NCBI RefSeq assembly: GCF_000023585.1
Contig: NC_012914.1
Location: 1,101,001 to 1,165,000 of the forward strand
Origin: Paenibacillus sp. JDR-2
Lineage (GTDB): Bacteria; Bacillota; Bacilli; Paenibacillales; Paenibacillaceae
Direction: 5' to 3'
DNA: 64,000 nucleotides
Shown: piece by piece, positions 41,961-52,300 of the stretch
How positions within the stretch are numbered: position 1 is the stretch's first letter
Layout of the letters: every line of letters begins with the position of its first letter
Translations under genes and position numbers: made by a program
Notes under the pieces: model-generated
The model's database searches: none
Seen by the model: only the letters and a program-made list of their open reading frames with translations
Told to the model about the DNA's origin: nothing

Positions 41961-42821
41961 ATGACTAGAAAATGGCCTACCGTAGTTTTTTCAATCGTTA
42001 TGTTTATCATTGCTTTGCTTATGCTGTTCCCGTTCTTATTAATGGTCGTGACATCATTAAAGACGATGGGCGAGATTCAGTCCCCGACCTTTACGTTTAT
42101 TCCGAAACATTGGCTATTCGACAATTACTCGGTCGCCATGGGACGAGGCGATTGGCTCCGATATTTCTATAACTCGTTTATCGTAACCGGCGTTACCGTT
42201 GTATTCAGCCTGGTGTTTAATTCCATGGCGGGCTTTGCATTTGCGCGGCTGCGTTTCCCGGGCCGGGATGTACTCTTCTTCTCCGTGCTGATCGGCATTA
42301 TGGTGCCGCCGCAGGCGACGATGATTCCAACCTTCCTGATGATGAAGATGTTCCCGTTCTTTGGGGGCAATAACTGGCAGGGGCAGGACGGATTTGGCTT
42401 CATTAACAGCTATACGGGGTTGGTGCTGCCGTTTATTGCGGGCTCCTTCGGGATTTTCCTATGCCGGCAATATTTCTTGAACTTCCCGCGGGCGCTCGAC
42501 GAGGCGGCGCAGATTGACGGAGCGAATGTCTTCCGCGTATTCTTCCAGATCTATCTGCCGCTTAGCAAGCCGATTCTGGCAACGCTGGCAATATTCAAAA
42601 CAACGGCAACGTGGAACGATTACATGTGGCCGCTTATTATGACCAACACGGAGCATATGCGGACCGTGCAGCTTGGCCTCACCATTTTCCGCAGCGAGAC
42701 GAACGTAGAATGGAATTTGCTCATGGCGGCAACTACCTTAGTCGTATTGCCTCTTGTATTATTATTCTTGGCAGCGCAGAAATACTTCGTGCAGGGGATT
42801 GTAACAACAGGTCTGAAATAA
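41961..42821 (+). CDS. sugar ABC transporter permease, UgpE/MalG type (module B)
   Basis: 286 aa with six membrane segments, the N-terminal VTSLKTMGEIQSPTFTFIPKHW region of MalG-like proteins, and the EAA loop LDEAAQIDGANVFRVFFQIY near residue 180. GGAGG lies 10 nt before the ATG. The sulfatase gene starts 12 nt after its stop, so importer and sulfatase are made together. Confidence 0.9.
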   Translation: MTRKWPTVVFSIVMFIIALLMLFPFLLMVVTSLKTMGEIQSPTFTFIPKHWLFDNYSVAMGRGDWLRYFYNSFIVTGVTVVFSLVFNSMAGFAFARLRFPGRDVLFFSVLIGIMVPPQATMIPTFLMMKMFPFFGGNNWQGQDGFGFINSYTGLVLPFIAGSFGIFLCRQYFLNFPRALDEAAQIDGANVFRVFFQIYLPLSKPILATLAIFKTTATWNDYMWPLIMTNTEHMRTVQLGLTIFRSETNVEWNLLMAATTLVVLPLVLLFLAAQKYFVQGIVTTGLK

Positions 42822-42832
42822 GGGGTGCTTTC

Positions 42833-44308
42833 ATGCGAACGATTATGATTATGCTCGATACCTTGAACCGAAGAGCTTTATCCGCTTACGACGGAGATGG
42901 CGTTCGGACGCCTAATATCGACCGCCTGGCGGAGCAGTCCGTTGTCTTCGACCAGCATTGGTCCGGGTCGCTGCCTTGCATGCCGGCGCGGCGCGATATG
43001 CTGACGGGACGGGCAGCTTTTCTGGAAAAGGGCTGGGGCGGCATTGAACCGTTCGACCGTACGCTGCCCGCCGCGTTAAGGGAAGACGGCGTGTTCAGTC
43101 ACATCGTGACCGACCACTATCATTATTTTGCTACGGGCGGCGAGAATTATTGCCAGTCCTTCTCCACATGGGATTTCCACCGGGGGCAGGAGGATGATCC
43201 ATGGGTTTCTTCAATTAAAGACTTGCCTGCGCCGGAACGTTATTATGGTCAGGTGCGCGCGCAATGCGAGAAGAACCGTAAGCAGTTTCTTCGCGAAGAG
43301 GATTATCCGGGGCCAAGGACCATTCAGGCGGCATGCGACTGGCTGGAGAAAAACGGACGCGAGGACCGGTATTTCCTGACCGTAGAAGCTTTTGACCCGC
43401 ATGAGCCGTTTGATACGCCTGATCATTATTTGCGGATGTACCAGGACAGCTATGAAGGTCCTGCCTACAGCTGGCCGAAATACGGCACCGTTGACGTACC
43501 GCGGGAAGCGCTTGCCCATATTCAGAAACGTTACGCGGCGACTCTTACGATGATCGACCATTGGCTTGGCAAGCTGCTGGATACGATGGAACGGCTGGAT
43601 ATTCTGGACGATACGCTTGTTATTTTTACAACCGACCACGGTTTATTGCTAGGCGAGCATGAACAGACCGGCAAAAACGTCATGCATGTCTATAACGAGC
43701 TGGCCCATATTCCGCTCATGATCCGTCTGCCTGAAGGCCGGGCTGCAGGCACTCGCATCCAGGCGCTTACGCAAAATATCGATCTTATGCCTACCGTCCT
43801 GGACTATATGGGAGCTTCGATTCCCGATACGGTGCAAGGCGCTTCGCTTCGCGGATTGCTCGAAGGAACGCAGGAGAAGGTGAGGGAAGCGGCTTTGTAC
43901 GGCTACCACGGGATGTGCGTCAATGTAACGGATGGCCGTTATACGTATATGCGCGCACCGGTCTCGGAGGATAATTATCCTTGTTACGCGTACACGGCTA
44001 TGCCAACCACCTTCCGTTCCTACCTCGGACGCGTAGCGCCGGAGCGTATTGAAGTGGGCCGGTTCCTGCCTTATACGTCATATCCGGTGTTCAAAATTCC
44101 GGAGAGCACGCAAGGGGTAACGTATGCCCGGAATCAATTTGTCATGGAAACGCGGCTATACGATCTTGTTCGGGACGAACATCAGGAGCAACCGCTTCAG
44201 GATGAGGCGGCCGAAGCACGGATGATGAAGCTGCTCGTCGCGGGCATGAAGCAGGCGGGAGCACCGGAAGAGCAGTATGTCCGGCTTGGACTAATAGAAA
44301 AAGAGTAG
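42833..44308 (+). CDS. cytoplasmic Cys-type sulfatase
   Basis: 491 aa from the ATG at 42833 (AAGGGGTG before it); a longer frame reaches back into the permease gene but has no start signal. The core is alkaline-phosphatase/sulfatase fold: IMIMLDTLNRRALSAY with metal Asp9, and the modification motif Cys49 in LPCMPARRDMLTG (C-x-P-x-R), which becomes formylglycine. FTTDHGLLLGEHEQTGK carries the later metal ligands. There is no signal peptide, so it acts on an imported sulfated sugar in the cytoplasm. The maturation enzyme is encoded 145 nt downstream. Confidence 0.87.
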   Translation: MRTIMIMLDTLNRRALSAYDGDGVRTPNIDRLAEQSVVFDQHWSGSLPCMPARRDMLTGRAAFLEKGWGGIEPFDRTLPAALREDGVFSHIVTDHYHYFATGGENYCQSFSTWDFHRGQEDDPWVSSIKDLPAPERYYGQVRAQCEKNRKQFLREEDYPGPRTIQAACDWLEKNGREDRYFLTVEAFDPHEPFDTPDHYLRMYQDSYEGPAYSWPKYGTVDVPREALAHIQKRYAATLTMIDHWLGKLLDTMERLDILDDTLVIFTTDHGLLLGEHEQTGKNVMHVYNELAHIPLMIRLPEGRAAGTRIQALTQNIDLMPTVLDYMGASIPDTVQGASLRGLLEGTQEKVREAALYGYHGMCVNVTDGRYTYMRAPVSEDNYPCYAYTAMPTTFRSYLGRVAPERIEVGRFLPYTSYPVFKIPESTQGVTYARNQFVMETRLYDLVRDEHQEQPLQDEAAEARMMKLLVAGMKQAGAPEEQYVRLGLIEKE

Positions 44309-44315
44309 AGTAGGT

Positions 44316-44370
44316 GGCAGTATAAAGTCTTCCGTTAGATTACTAGCGGAAAGCGTTGTACTGCCATTTC
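44316..44370 (+). terminator. possible terminator between sulfatase and FGE genes
   Basis: GGCAGTA (44316-44322) pairs with TACTGCC (44359-44365), with an inner TTCCG / CGGAA. Only TTTC follows, so termination would be partial. No clear promoter is seen in 44366-44453. Confidence 0.5.
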
Positions 44371-44453
44371 TTATTATGGTAGTGTTGAAATAAGAGATTT
44401 ATAGAAAAGCTAGATTGATCATAGACACTTCTTATACGGAGAGGAAGTTGAAG

Positions 44454-45452
44454 ATGGCACGGGAATCAGATCATAACACGGTAAAATCATGCTGTTCAAC
44501 CGATCGTTCATCGGTTGTTATTGCCCCAAAGAGCCTGAAGCTGAAAGCAAAGGTTAAACCGGCGGACTCCAAGCCGGATGCTGATCCGGACGCGGCGGGA
44601 ATGCTGTTTATTCCGGGCGGAACCTTCCTGATGGGAACCGATGATAAGGAAGGCTTTGCGGCAGACGGGGAAGGGCCGGTTCATAGCGTTACCGTAAATA
44701 GCTTTTATATGGATGAAACGGCGGTAACGAATGAGCAGTTCGGACGTTTTATTGCGGCAACGGGTTATGTGACCGAAGCCCAGAGGTTCGGCTGGTCTTA
44801 TGTGTTCCATCTGTTCGTCTCGGAGGCGGAAGCGGCGAAGGTGAAAACGGTGCCGCAGACGGCACCTTGGTGGTACCCGGTAGAAGGCGCGGACTGGAAC
44901 CATCCGGAAGGACCCGACTCCCATATCGAAGGCCGCGAGGATCATCCGGTTATTCATGTCAGCTGGAATGATGCGATGGCGTATTGCGAGTGGGCGGGCA
45001 GACGCCTGCCGACGGAAGCGGAATGGGAATACGCGGGCCGCGGCGGACTTGCGCAGAAGCGTTACCCGTGGGGCGATGAGCTGAAGCAGGGCGGCGAGCA
45101 TAACTGCAACATCTGGCAGGGCAAATTCCCGGTCAAAAATCATGCCAGCGACGGTTACCTTGGAACAGCCCCGGCCAAGAGCTTCCGGCCAAACGGCTAT
45201 GGCCTCTATAATATGGCGGGCAATGTATGGGAATGGTGCTCGGACTGGTTCAGCCCGTCCTACTACCAGAGCGGCGAGAACGATAACCCGCTTGGCCCGC
45301 GTACCGGAGAAGGGCGCGTCATGCGGGGCGGCTCGTATCTCTGCCATAGCTCCTACTGCAACCGCTACCGGGTAGCGGCGCGCAGCAAGAATACGCCCGA
45401 CAGCTCCACCGGCAATTGCGGGTTTCGTACGGTGCTGTCAGCACCGCAATAA
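44454..45452 (+). CDS. formylglycine-generating enzyme (sulfatase-modifying factor)
   Basis: 332 aa from the ATG at 44454 (GAGAGGAAG before it). FGE-sulfatase fold: MLFIPGGTFLMGTDDKEGF, DETAVTNEQFGRFIAATGYVTEAQRFGWSYVF, LPTEAEWEYAGRGG, GNVWEWCSDWF. The two copper-binding active-site cysteines are Cys297 and Cys302 in RGGSYLCHSSYCNRYR, with the same five-residue spacing as in human SUMF1 (336 and 341), so it is a true FGE and not just a fold relative. It oxidises the C-x-P-x-R cysteine of sulfatases with O2; the client is the sulfatase encoded just before. A Cys pair in the N-terminus (KSCCSTDR) is unusual. Confidence 0.92.
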   Translation: MARESDHNTVKSCCSTDRSSVVIAPKSLKLKAKVKPADSKPDADPDAAGMLFIPGGTFLMGTDDKEGFAADGEGPVHSVTVNSFYMDETAVTNEQFGRFIAATGYVTEAQRFGWSYVFHLFVSEAEAAKVKTVPQTAPWWYPVEGADWNHPEGPDSHIEGREDHPVIHVSWNDAMAYCEWAGRRLPTEAEWEYAGRGGLAQKRYPWGDELKQGGEHNCNIWQGKFPVKNHASDGYLGTAPAKSFRPNGYGLYNMAGNVWEWCSDWFSPSYYQSGENDNPLGPRTGEGRVMRGGSYLCHSSYCNRYRVAARSKNTPDSSTGNCGFRTVLSAPQ

Positions 45453-45459
45453 TAATATT

Positions 45460-45503
45460 AAGGCCTTCTACCAAGCCCGCTGCTTGGTAGAAGGCCTTTC
45501 TTT
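45460..45503 (+). terminator. intrinsic terminator after the FGE gene
   Basis: A perfect 16-bp stem (45460-45475 with 45483-45498), followed by TCTTTG. Confidence 0.82.
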
Positions 45504-45549
45504 GTTGCCCGATTGCACCTGCTACTTCTCTCTATCCCACCTCACCGAC

Positions 45550-45577
45550 AGGTCACAATCTTATCCATTCAGGTCAC
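45550..45577. promoter_or_regulatory. putative response-regulator site, module C (copy 1)
   Basis: AGGTCACAATCTTA at 45550 and a second AGGTCAC at 45571, a direct repeat with a 21-bp step, followed about 40 nt on by a -10-like TACAAT (45610-45615) with no good -35. The same AGGTCACAATCTTA recurs at 55727. Direct repeats two turns apart are typical of AraC-type activators. Confidence 0.65.
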
Positions 45578-45684
45578 CGGATTGGTAGTGAGACTCCCCC
45601 TCGAAATCCTACAATGAACTCATGAACCACGGCATACCGGGGTCAACAAACCTACAAGAGTTGATAAAGGGAAGGGAGCTCTCA

Positions 45685-47043
45685 ATGATGTTAAAGAGCA
45701 AAAAGATGCTTATCACGCTTAGCTTGCTGGCTGTATCGATGTCGCTCGCCGCATGCGGCGGCAACAATAACGGCAACGGCACAACGGCCAACAATGCCAA
45801 TGCCTCCGCAAGCACGAATACGAACGCTAACGCGCCGGCTTCGGAATCGCCAAGCGCGGACGCTGCGGCAACCGCGGAAGCGAACGGGCCAACGGAAGCG
45901 AAGCCAACGGAGTTGACCATCTGGCCGGATACGGCGGAAGACAAACTCGCGGTTATCCAAGCGGCAGCGGATAAATACACCGCCGCAACAGGCATCAAGA
46001 TCAATATCAAGCCGGTAGCGATGAACGATCAGCCGGATGTGCTCGCGCTTGACGGTCCCGCAGGCAAAGGTCCGGACCTGTTCTACCAGCCGGGAATCGG
46101 CAGCCTTGTCGTGAAAGGTCTCGTGCAAGAGGTAAAAGCCTCGGACGAAGTAAAAGGCACCTACACGCCGGAAGCACTTGCGGCTCTTAGCCAAGACGGT
46201 GTCCTGTATGGCCTCCCGCTAGTAACGGAAACTTACGCTCTCTTCTATAATAAGAAGCTTGTCCCTAATGCGCCGGCAACGATTGCGGACCTCGAACAAA
46301 TCATGAAAGACCAGACCGACGCGAAGAAACAGAACTACGGCTTCCTCTTTGAAGCCGCGAACTTCTACTTCGCTTGGGGCTTCCTCGGCGGCGAAGGCGG
46401 CTATATTTTCAAAGACAATGCTGGCAAATACGACATCAACGATATCGGCCTGAACAAGGAAGGCACGGTAAAAGGCGCTTCCCTTATCCAAAGCTGGTTC
46501 AACAACGGTTACCTGCCTAAAGGCGTTAACGGCGACATCGTTGGCGGCTTGTTCACGCAAGGCAAAGTTGGCGCGGTTATCAACGGACCGTGGGCAATCA
46601 ATGATTACAAAAAAGCGCTCGGCGACGATCTTGCCGTTGCTCCAATTCCTACCCTTGAGGGCGGCGCGCATCCAACCTCGTTCATCGGCGTAAAAGGCTG
46701 GATGCTATCCAAGTTTTCCAAATCCCCAGAGTGGGCAGCGGATTTCGCAGCCTTCCTGACGAACGAAGAGAACGCGCTTGAATACTTCAAGAAAACAGGC
46801 GAAGTTCCGCCGGTTATCAATGTACTGAATAATCCTGTTCTGACGGGTGATCCGCTTGTATCCGGCTTCTCGCAGCAAATCCAATACGGCCAGCCGTTCC
46901 CGACGGTTCCCGAGCTTGACCATGTATGGGATCCAATGGCGAATGCCCTGAAATTCATCACGGAAGGCAAAGACGTGCAAGCTTCCCTGGACGATGCCGT
47001 CAAACTCATTAACGACAAGATGAAAATGGCCGGCGCGAAGTAA
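45685..47043 (+). CDS. MalE-type maltooligosaccharide-like binding lipoprotein (module C)
   Basis: 452 aa from the ATG at 45685 (GGGAAGGGAG before it). The lipoprotein signal ends MSLAACGGNN (Cys near residue 24), followed by an N/A/S-rich linker. The mature fold is MalE-like: ELTIWPDTAEDKLAVIQAAADKYTAATGI, VLALDGPAGKGPDLFY, GLPLVTETYALFYNK, GAVINGPWAINDYK, HVWDPMANAL. The MalE character points to alpha-glucan oligosaccharides; the alpha-1,3-glucanase gene downstream suggests nigero-oligosaccharides. A GC hairpin (47076-47100) separates it from malF. Confidence 0.88.
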   Translation: MMLKSKKMLITLSLLAVSMSLAACGGNNNGNGTTANNANASASTNTNANAPASESPSADAAATAEANGPTEAKPTELTIWPDTAEDKLAVIQAAADKYTAATGIKINIKPVAMNDQPDVLALDGPAGKGPDLFYQPGIGSLVVKGLVQEVKASDEVKGTYTPEALAALSQDGVLYGLPLVTETYALFYNKKLVPNAPATIADLEQIMKDQTDAKKQNYGFLFEAANFYFAWGFLGGEGGYIFKDNAGKYDINDIGLNKEGTVKGASLIQSWFNNGYLPKGVNGDIVGGLFTQGKVGAVINGPWAINDYKKALGDDLAVAPIPTLEGGAHPTSFIGVKGWMLSKFSKSPEWAADFAAFLTNEENALEYFKKTGEVPPVINVLNNPVLTGDPLVSGFSQQIQYGQPFPTVPELDHVWDPMANALKFITEGKDVQASLDDAVKLINDKMKMAGAK

Positions 47044-47075
47044 GGCAATCCTCGCTCGCCATACCATGAAACAAG

Positions 47076-47100
47076 GAAAGGGGCTCTTACAGCCCCTTTC
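47076..47100 (+). other. intercistronic hairpin between malE-like and malF-like genes
   Basis: GAAAGGGGCT-cttac-AGCCCCTTTC without a long T run. It probably stabilises the binding-protein message or gives partial termination. Confidence 0.6.
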
Positions 47101-47141
47101 TCCATTAAATCGCATTCGGAAATATGGAAGGTGAACCAAAC

Positions 47142-48446
47142 ATGAACATCAACGCCCTGGAGCCGGCGCCGCAAGCCAGACAAAGCCATCATAATCCCGC
47201 TCTCGCGACCGTCCTGTCCATCGTTCCTGGAATAGGCCAGCTTTACAACCGACGCTGGATTAAAGGAATTGTATTTCTTGTAATTGGCTTAAGCTTGATC
47301 ATTGCGTTATCCGTGCCTATCGCAAACAGTATCGCAGGAATGATTACGCTCGGGGACAACCCGGAGACCGACGATTCCCGTAATTTGCTCGTCCAAGGCT
47401 TGTTATCCTCGATCATAGGCGTTATTCTGCTGGGCCTGTACGTGCTGAATTTACTGGATGCCCGGAAGGACGCGAAAAAACGCCGGGAGGGTATGCGCAC
47501 GCCGTCCGTCCGGCAGGCCTTCCAGGACAGCTGGGAGCATGGCTTCCCGTATTTCGTCGTCGTGCCGAACTTCATCATGATGGCGCTGATCGTTATTTTC
47601 CCGCTGCTGTTTATGATCTCACTCGCTTTTACCAACTACAACTTGTACAATTCTCCGCCTGCCCATCTGCTGGATTGGGTTGGTTTCGCGAACTTCAAAG
47701 CCCTGTTCACGGAAGCCGTGTGGAGCAAAAGCTTGTTTACCGTTCTTTCCTGGACGGTGGTATGGACGCTTGTCGCGACAACGCTGCAAATCACGCTGGC
47801 CTTTTTCCTTGCGGTTATGATCAATGACAGCCGCGTCAGGTTCAAGCGCCTGATCCGTACGGTTATGATTCTCCCTTGGGCGGTTCCGTCGTTTATGACC
47901 GTGCTTGTGTTTACGGCGATGTTTAACGATACGTTCGGCGCGATTAACCGGGATATTTTCTCCCACTTTGGCGTGTCGATTCCGTGGCTCTCCGATCCGA
48001 CTTGGGCGCGCGTAGCGATTATCGGCATTCAAGTGTGGCTTGGTTTCCCGTATGTGTTCACGCTGATTACCGGGGTGCTTCAAGGGATCTCGAAGGACTG
48101 GTATGAAGCAGCCGATGTGGACGGAGGAAGCCGCTGGAAAAAGTTCCGCTTCATCACGATGCCGCATGTGCTGTTCGCAACGGCTCCGCTGCTCATTATG
48201 CAATACTCGTACAACTTCAATAACTTCAATATTATCTACCTGTTCAACAAGGGTGGTCCTCCCGTGCCGGGCCAGAACTCAGGTGCAACCGACATCCTGA
48301 TCTCGTGGGTGTACAGCCTCACGTTTAAGGAAAACAACTACAAAATGGCTGCCGCCGTATCCATCATCATGGGTATTGTCGTAGCGGCGTTTGCTCTCTA
48401 TCAATTCAGCAGAACCCGTTCCTTCAGAGAGGAGGATATGTACTAA
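47142..48446 (+). CDS. MalF-type sugar ABC transporter permease with N-terminal membrane extension (module C)
   Basis: 434 aa from the ATG at 47142 (GGAAGGTGA before it). Longer than most permeases (about 300 aa): residues 20-115 form extra membrane segments with a TM2-like start (ATVLSIVPGIGQLYNRRWIKGIVFLVIG), as in Gram-positive MalF proteins. The core six-segment part starts near residue 140, and the EAA loop WYEAADVDGGSRWKKFRFIT is near 320. The last bases hold the ribosome site of malG, whose ATG is 1 nt past the stop. Confidence 0.9.
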   Translation: MNINALEPAPQARQSHHNPALATVLSIVPGIGQLYNRRWIKGIVFLVIGLSLIIALSVPIANSIAGMITLGDNPETDDSRNLLVQGLLSSIIGVILLGLYVLNLLDARKDAKKRREGMRTPSVRQAFQDSWEHGFPYFVVVPNFIMMALIVIFPLLFMISLAFTNYNLYNSPPAHLLDWVGFANFKALFTEAVWSKSLFTVLSWTVVWTLVATTLQITLAFFLAVMINDSRVRFKRLIRTVMILPWAVPSFMTVLVFTAMFNDTFGAINRDIFSHFGVSIPWLSDPTWARVAIIGIQVWLGFPYVFTLITGVLQGISKDWYEAADVDGGSRWKKFRFITMPHVLFATAPLLIMQYSYNFNNFNIIYLFNKGGPPVPGQNSGATDILISWVYSLTFKENNYKMAAAVSIIMGIVVAAFALYQFSRTRSFREEDMY

Positions 48447-48447
48447 G

Positions 48448-49290
48448 ATGAAACGTTCGCTCAAATCCGCTCTGGAAGTGTCCGGTATTTATCTGGTTGT
48501 CCTTATCATGTTCGCCCTTATTTTGTACCCGCTGCTCTGGGCGTTTAGCATGTCCCTCAACCCGGGCACCAGCTTGTTCTCGCTCAAGATGATCCCGGAT
48601 AACTGGTCGCTGGAGCATTACGAATGGCTGTTCAACAATCCGAGCAGCAACTATACCCTATGGTACAAAAATACGTTGATCATCGCGTTTGCGAACGGTC
48701 TAGCCTCGGTCTGCATCGTATCCATCGTTGCGTACGTATTCTCGCGGTTCCGGTTTGTCGGACGGAAGAACAGCATTTATACGTTCCTGCTGCTGCAGAT
48801 GTTCCCGGTCTTGATGGGAATGGTGGCGATCTATCTGCTGCTCAATACGGTTAACCTGTTGGATACGTTTTTGGGTCTAATCCTGATCTATGTATTTGGC
48901 GGCTTGCCGATGAACCTGTTCCTTGTAAAAGGGTACCTCGATACGATTCCGCGCGATCTCGACGAATCGGCCAAAATCGACGGAGCGGGCTACCTGACGA
49001 TTTTCTTCCGCATTCTGGTGCCGCTTGCAAGCCCGATCATCGCGGTTGTTGCCCTGTTTACGTTTATGGCACCGTTTTTCGATTTCCTGACGCCTCAAAT
49101 CATTATCCGCAGCCCGGAGAAGTTCACGCTGGCGCTAGGCTTGTACAACTTCATTAACGATAAGTTCGCGAATAACTTTACGATGTTTGCCGCAGGAACA
49201 ATACTGATTGCGATTCCGATCTCGATTGTCTTCCTGCTGCTGCAAAGGTTCCTTATTTCCGGTCTTGCGGATGGGGCTACAAAAGGTTAA
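48448..49290 (+). CDS. MalG-type sugar ABC transporter permease (module C)
   Basis: 280 aa from the ATG at 48448 (GGAGG 12 nt upstream, inside malF). Six membrane segments; the EAA loop LDESAKIDGAGYLTIFFRIL near residue 180, and the C-terminus RFLISGLADGATKG is the MalG ending. It forms the channel with MalF. The alpha-1,3-glucanase gene begins 32 nt downstream, so importer and enzyme share a transcript. Confidence 0.92.
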   Translation: MKRSLKSALEVSGIYLVVLIMFALILYPLLWAFSMSLNPGTSLFSLKMIPDNWSLEHYEWLFNNPSSNYTLWYKNTLIIAFANGLASVCIVSIVAYVFSRFRFVGRKNSIYTFLLLQMFPVLMGMVAIYLLLNTVNLLDTFLGLILIYVFGGLPMNLFLVKGYLDTIPRDLDESAKIDGAGYLTIFFRILVPLASPIIAVVALFTFMAPFFDFLTPQIIIRSPEKFTLALGLYNFINDKFANNFTMFAAGTILIAIPISIVFLLLQRFLISGLADGATKG

Positions 49291-49322
49291 TAATTCATTT
49301 CATTTCAGGAGGAATGGGATTA

Positions 49323-52300
49323 ATGCCGTCATTACTAAAGAAGCTGATGATTGTTTGCATGGCGCTCCTCATTGCGATCCCCCCGCTGTCCGCTAGCGCG
49401 GACGGCGTTTCCGGGATTAATAATGAAGACGCTTACATTCGAATTCATAATCCTTGGCAAGGGTATTCGCTTTATGAGGATGCCGAAGGTAAAGTGCGTT
49501 ACGGTTTTCCCGCGGTAAACGATCCTTATGCGCAATGGACAATTGAGGAGAAGGATGGACGTAAGCGTTTCAAGAATCGCGCTACCGGCCATTACATGAA
49601 CTCGGAGCAAGTGACGGATGCGAATATTACGAATGCGGTTGAGAGCTCGGCTATAAGCGAAGGCTCGTTATCCGACACTTGGGATATTGCGGAAGTATCA
49701 AGCAAGCCGGGGGAGTTCAATATTGTAAGCACGCGCAATCCGTCCTGGATTGTTAACTTCCAGATTCAAGACGGCAAGGTGCAGGCGAACAACTGGGCGC
49801 AAAAGGATTGGGGGAGCGCGGCATGGACGCTTGAACCCGCCGAAGCAACCGAGCCGGTTCGGATCGTTAACCCGTGGAACGGCTCCTATTTATATGAAGA
49901 AGGCGGAGAAGTGAAATACGGAGAAGTCGCTTTAAACCATGCATCTTCGCAATGGTTCGTCGAAGACAAGGATGGCTACCAACGTCTCAAGAACCGAGCG
50001 ACCGGACATTACCTTCATTCGCAGGCGATTGCCGCGGAGCAAATTACGAATCCGGTTGGCATTTCCGCGATTGGCGAGGGCTGGACATCGGATTTATGGT
50101 CCCTGGAAGCGGCTGACGACAATGGCGGCATTCATATTGTCAGCTCCCGTGATAACAGCTGGGTCGTTAATATTCAAGGCACCGGTAACGGTCCGGACGG
50201 CATTGTCCGCGCGAATAACTGGGCGCAGAAGAGCTGGGGCAGCGCCGTCTGGAAGCTTGAGCCCGCTGCGGATTCTACTCCAAAGCGGATCAAGAACAAC
50301 TGGAAGGGTACCTATTTGTACGAAGAGGACGGCCAGATCAAATATGGCGAACCGCCCTATACTGATAAGGCGTCGCAATGGATTCTAACCGACACGGCAA
50401 ACGGGACGCTGCTGCGTAATCTTGCAACCGGTCATTACGCAACAAGCGTCGACTACGTTGGAGCAACACCGCTCTCCGCGGAGGGCTCGCCAGGCGCGGA
50501 TTCGGCCTGGATTGTTGCGGCAGCCAAGAACGACAGCGGCGGTGAAGTCGAAGGCTACTTCACGCTAAGAAGCGCGGCAAGCGCAAGCAGCTTTATCAAC
50601 GTACAGAATCAAGACGGCTTTGCTCAGGGAAATAACTGGGCGCAGGCCACGTGGGGCAGCGCGCAATGGGCGCTGGAGGATCCGGCTCCGCCGAAAGAAC
50701 CCGTTGTTCCGTATATCCGGATCAAGAATAATTGGCTGCAATTGTATTTGTTCGAGGATGCAAACGGCGTTGTCCAGTACGGCAATGTACAGCCTTCGGA
50801 CCGGAATGCGCAATGGCTGGTTGAGGATCATGACGGCGTAAAGCGGATTAAGAACCGCGGGACCGGTCATTATTTGAACAATGATGGAGTAGCGGGCGAC
50901 CGCGACGCATTAAAGTCCACTGCCTTGGACGATGATTCAACGGCGGGCGATTGGACGATCGAGACATATCAAGGCTATAAGCTGATCGGCAAGTCTGGCG
51001 ATGCCAGCGGCAAATACGTCAACGTCGAGAACAAGCTGAAGCATGCGCAGCTTAGCGTGGTGCCTAAGGATTGGGGCAGCCCGAAATGGGAGTTTATTAC
51101 GGTAGGTGAAACAGCGCCAGCTTATGTGCGCCTGAAGAATAGCTATTTTGGCCAATATCTCTTTGAGGGCGAGAATGGCAAGGTTGCATACGGCCAGCCT
51201 GCTGCGGATGATCCGGCTTCCCAATGGTCCATCGAGACCGCTCCGCAAGGCGTATATATCGTGAACAAGGCGACTGGTCATATGATCTCCAACGAGAACA
51301 TTAACCGTGCCGAGATTGAAGAAAACCCGCATCTCAAACCGCTGGAAAGCTTGACGCTTGATAAATCATGGGGCAGCGTGCAGTGGGAGATGACGGATGT
51401 TGAAGGTTCCGCGAATGCGAAAGTATTCAGCAATGGCTGGAATGCGAATTGGAATAACGAGCCTGCCCGCATTCATATGCAGGACCAGACCGGCTATGGT
51501 CAGGCGAGCCCGATTCCTGCCGACTGGGGCAGCGCGCAGTGGGTGCTGGAGCCCGCACTTGAAGCACCGGCGGAGTTGCCGGAAGGTTATATCCGCATCA
51601 AGAACGAAGCTTCCGGCCAATACCTGTATGAGAATGGCAGGAACGTTGTTTTGTACGGAACGCCGGCTGCCAATAACGCGGCTTCGCATTGGAAGATTAC
51701 AAGCAAGGAAGGCAAGCAGCTGATCGTAAACCGGGCGACCGGCAACGCGATTTCAATCGAACATCTGCAGAGTTACCTCGAGACAACGGCATCACCGTCT
51801 GCGGACGACACGAAGGTGCAATGGGTAGTGGAAAATGCTCCTGCAGCCGGCCTTTATCTGCTCCGCAGCGCGGCTCAAGGTTATGAAGATAATTATATCC
51901 ATACCGAAGACCTGCAGGGTTATGCGCAATATGAATTGAGATCGACTGAAAGCCGCGGCGTGCAATGGAGATTCGAAGCGGCGCCTGCGGAAGCGGTAAC
52001 GGTACCGCCGGTTGACGGTCCGGCAAATGCGGTAACTCCGGTATTGAAGGAGCTTAACGCGGTCCGAATTGTGGACGCTGTCAGCGGCAAAGCATTGATT
52101 GAACGCAATGGCGTTGTGGTGGCGGATACGCCTGCTGCTGCCGACGGCAAAGCGGCGGAATGGCTGCCGCAGGATTATAACGGCCATAAGCAATACGTGA
52201 ATCAGGCAACCGGCCGCAAGCTAGCCGTGAAGGCAAGCGGCCAGGCAACCGCGTTGACCGAGGGGGCAAGCTTGTCCACGCAATGGGATGTCTCGTCTTA

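Noticed and set aside
42611..42832. N-terminal extension of the sulfatase reaching into the upstream permease gene
   Set aside because: The sulfatase fold starts at the ATG at 42833, which has its own ribosome site; the upstream part is a shadow of the permease gene.
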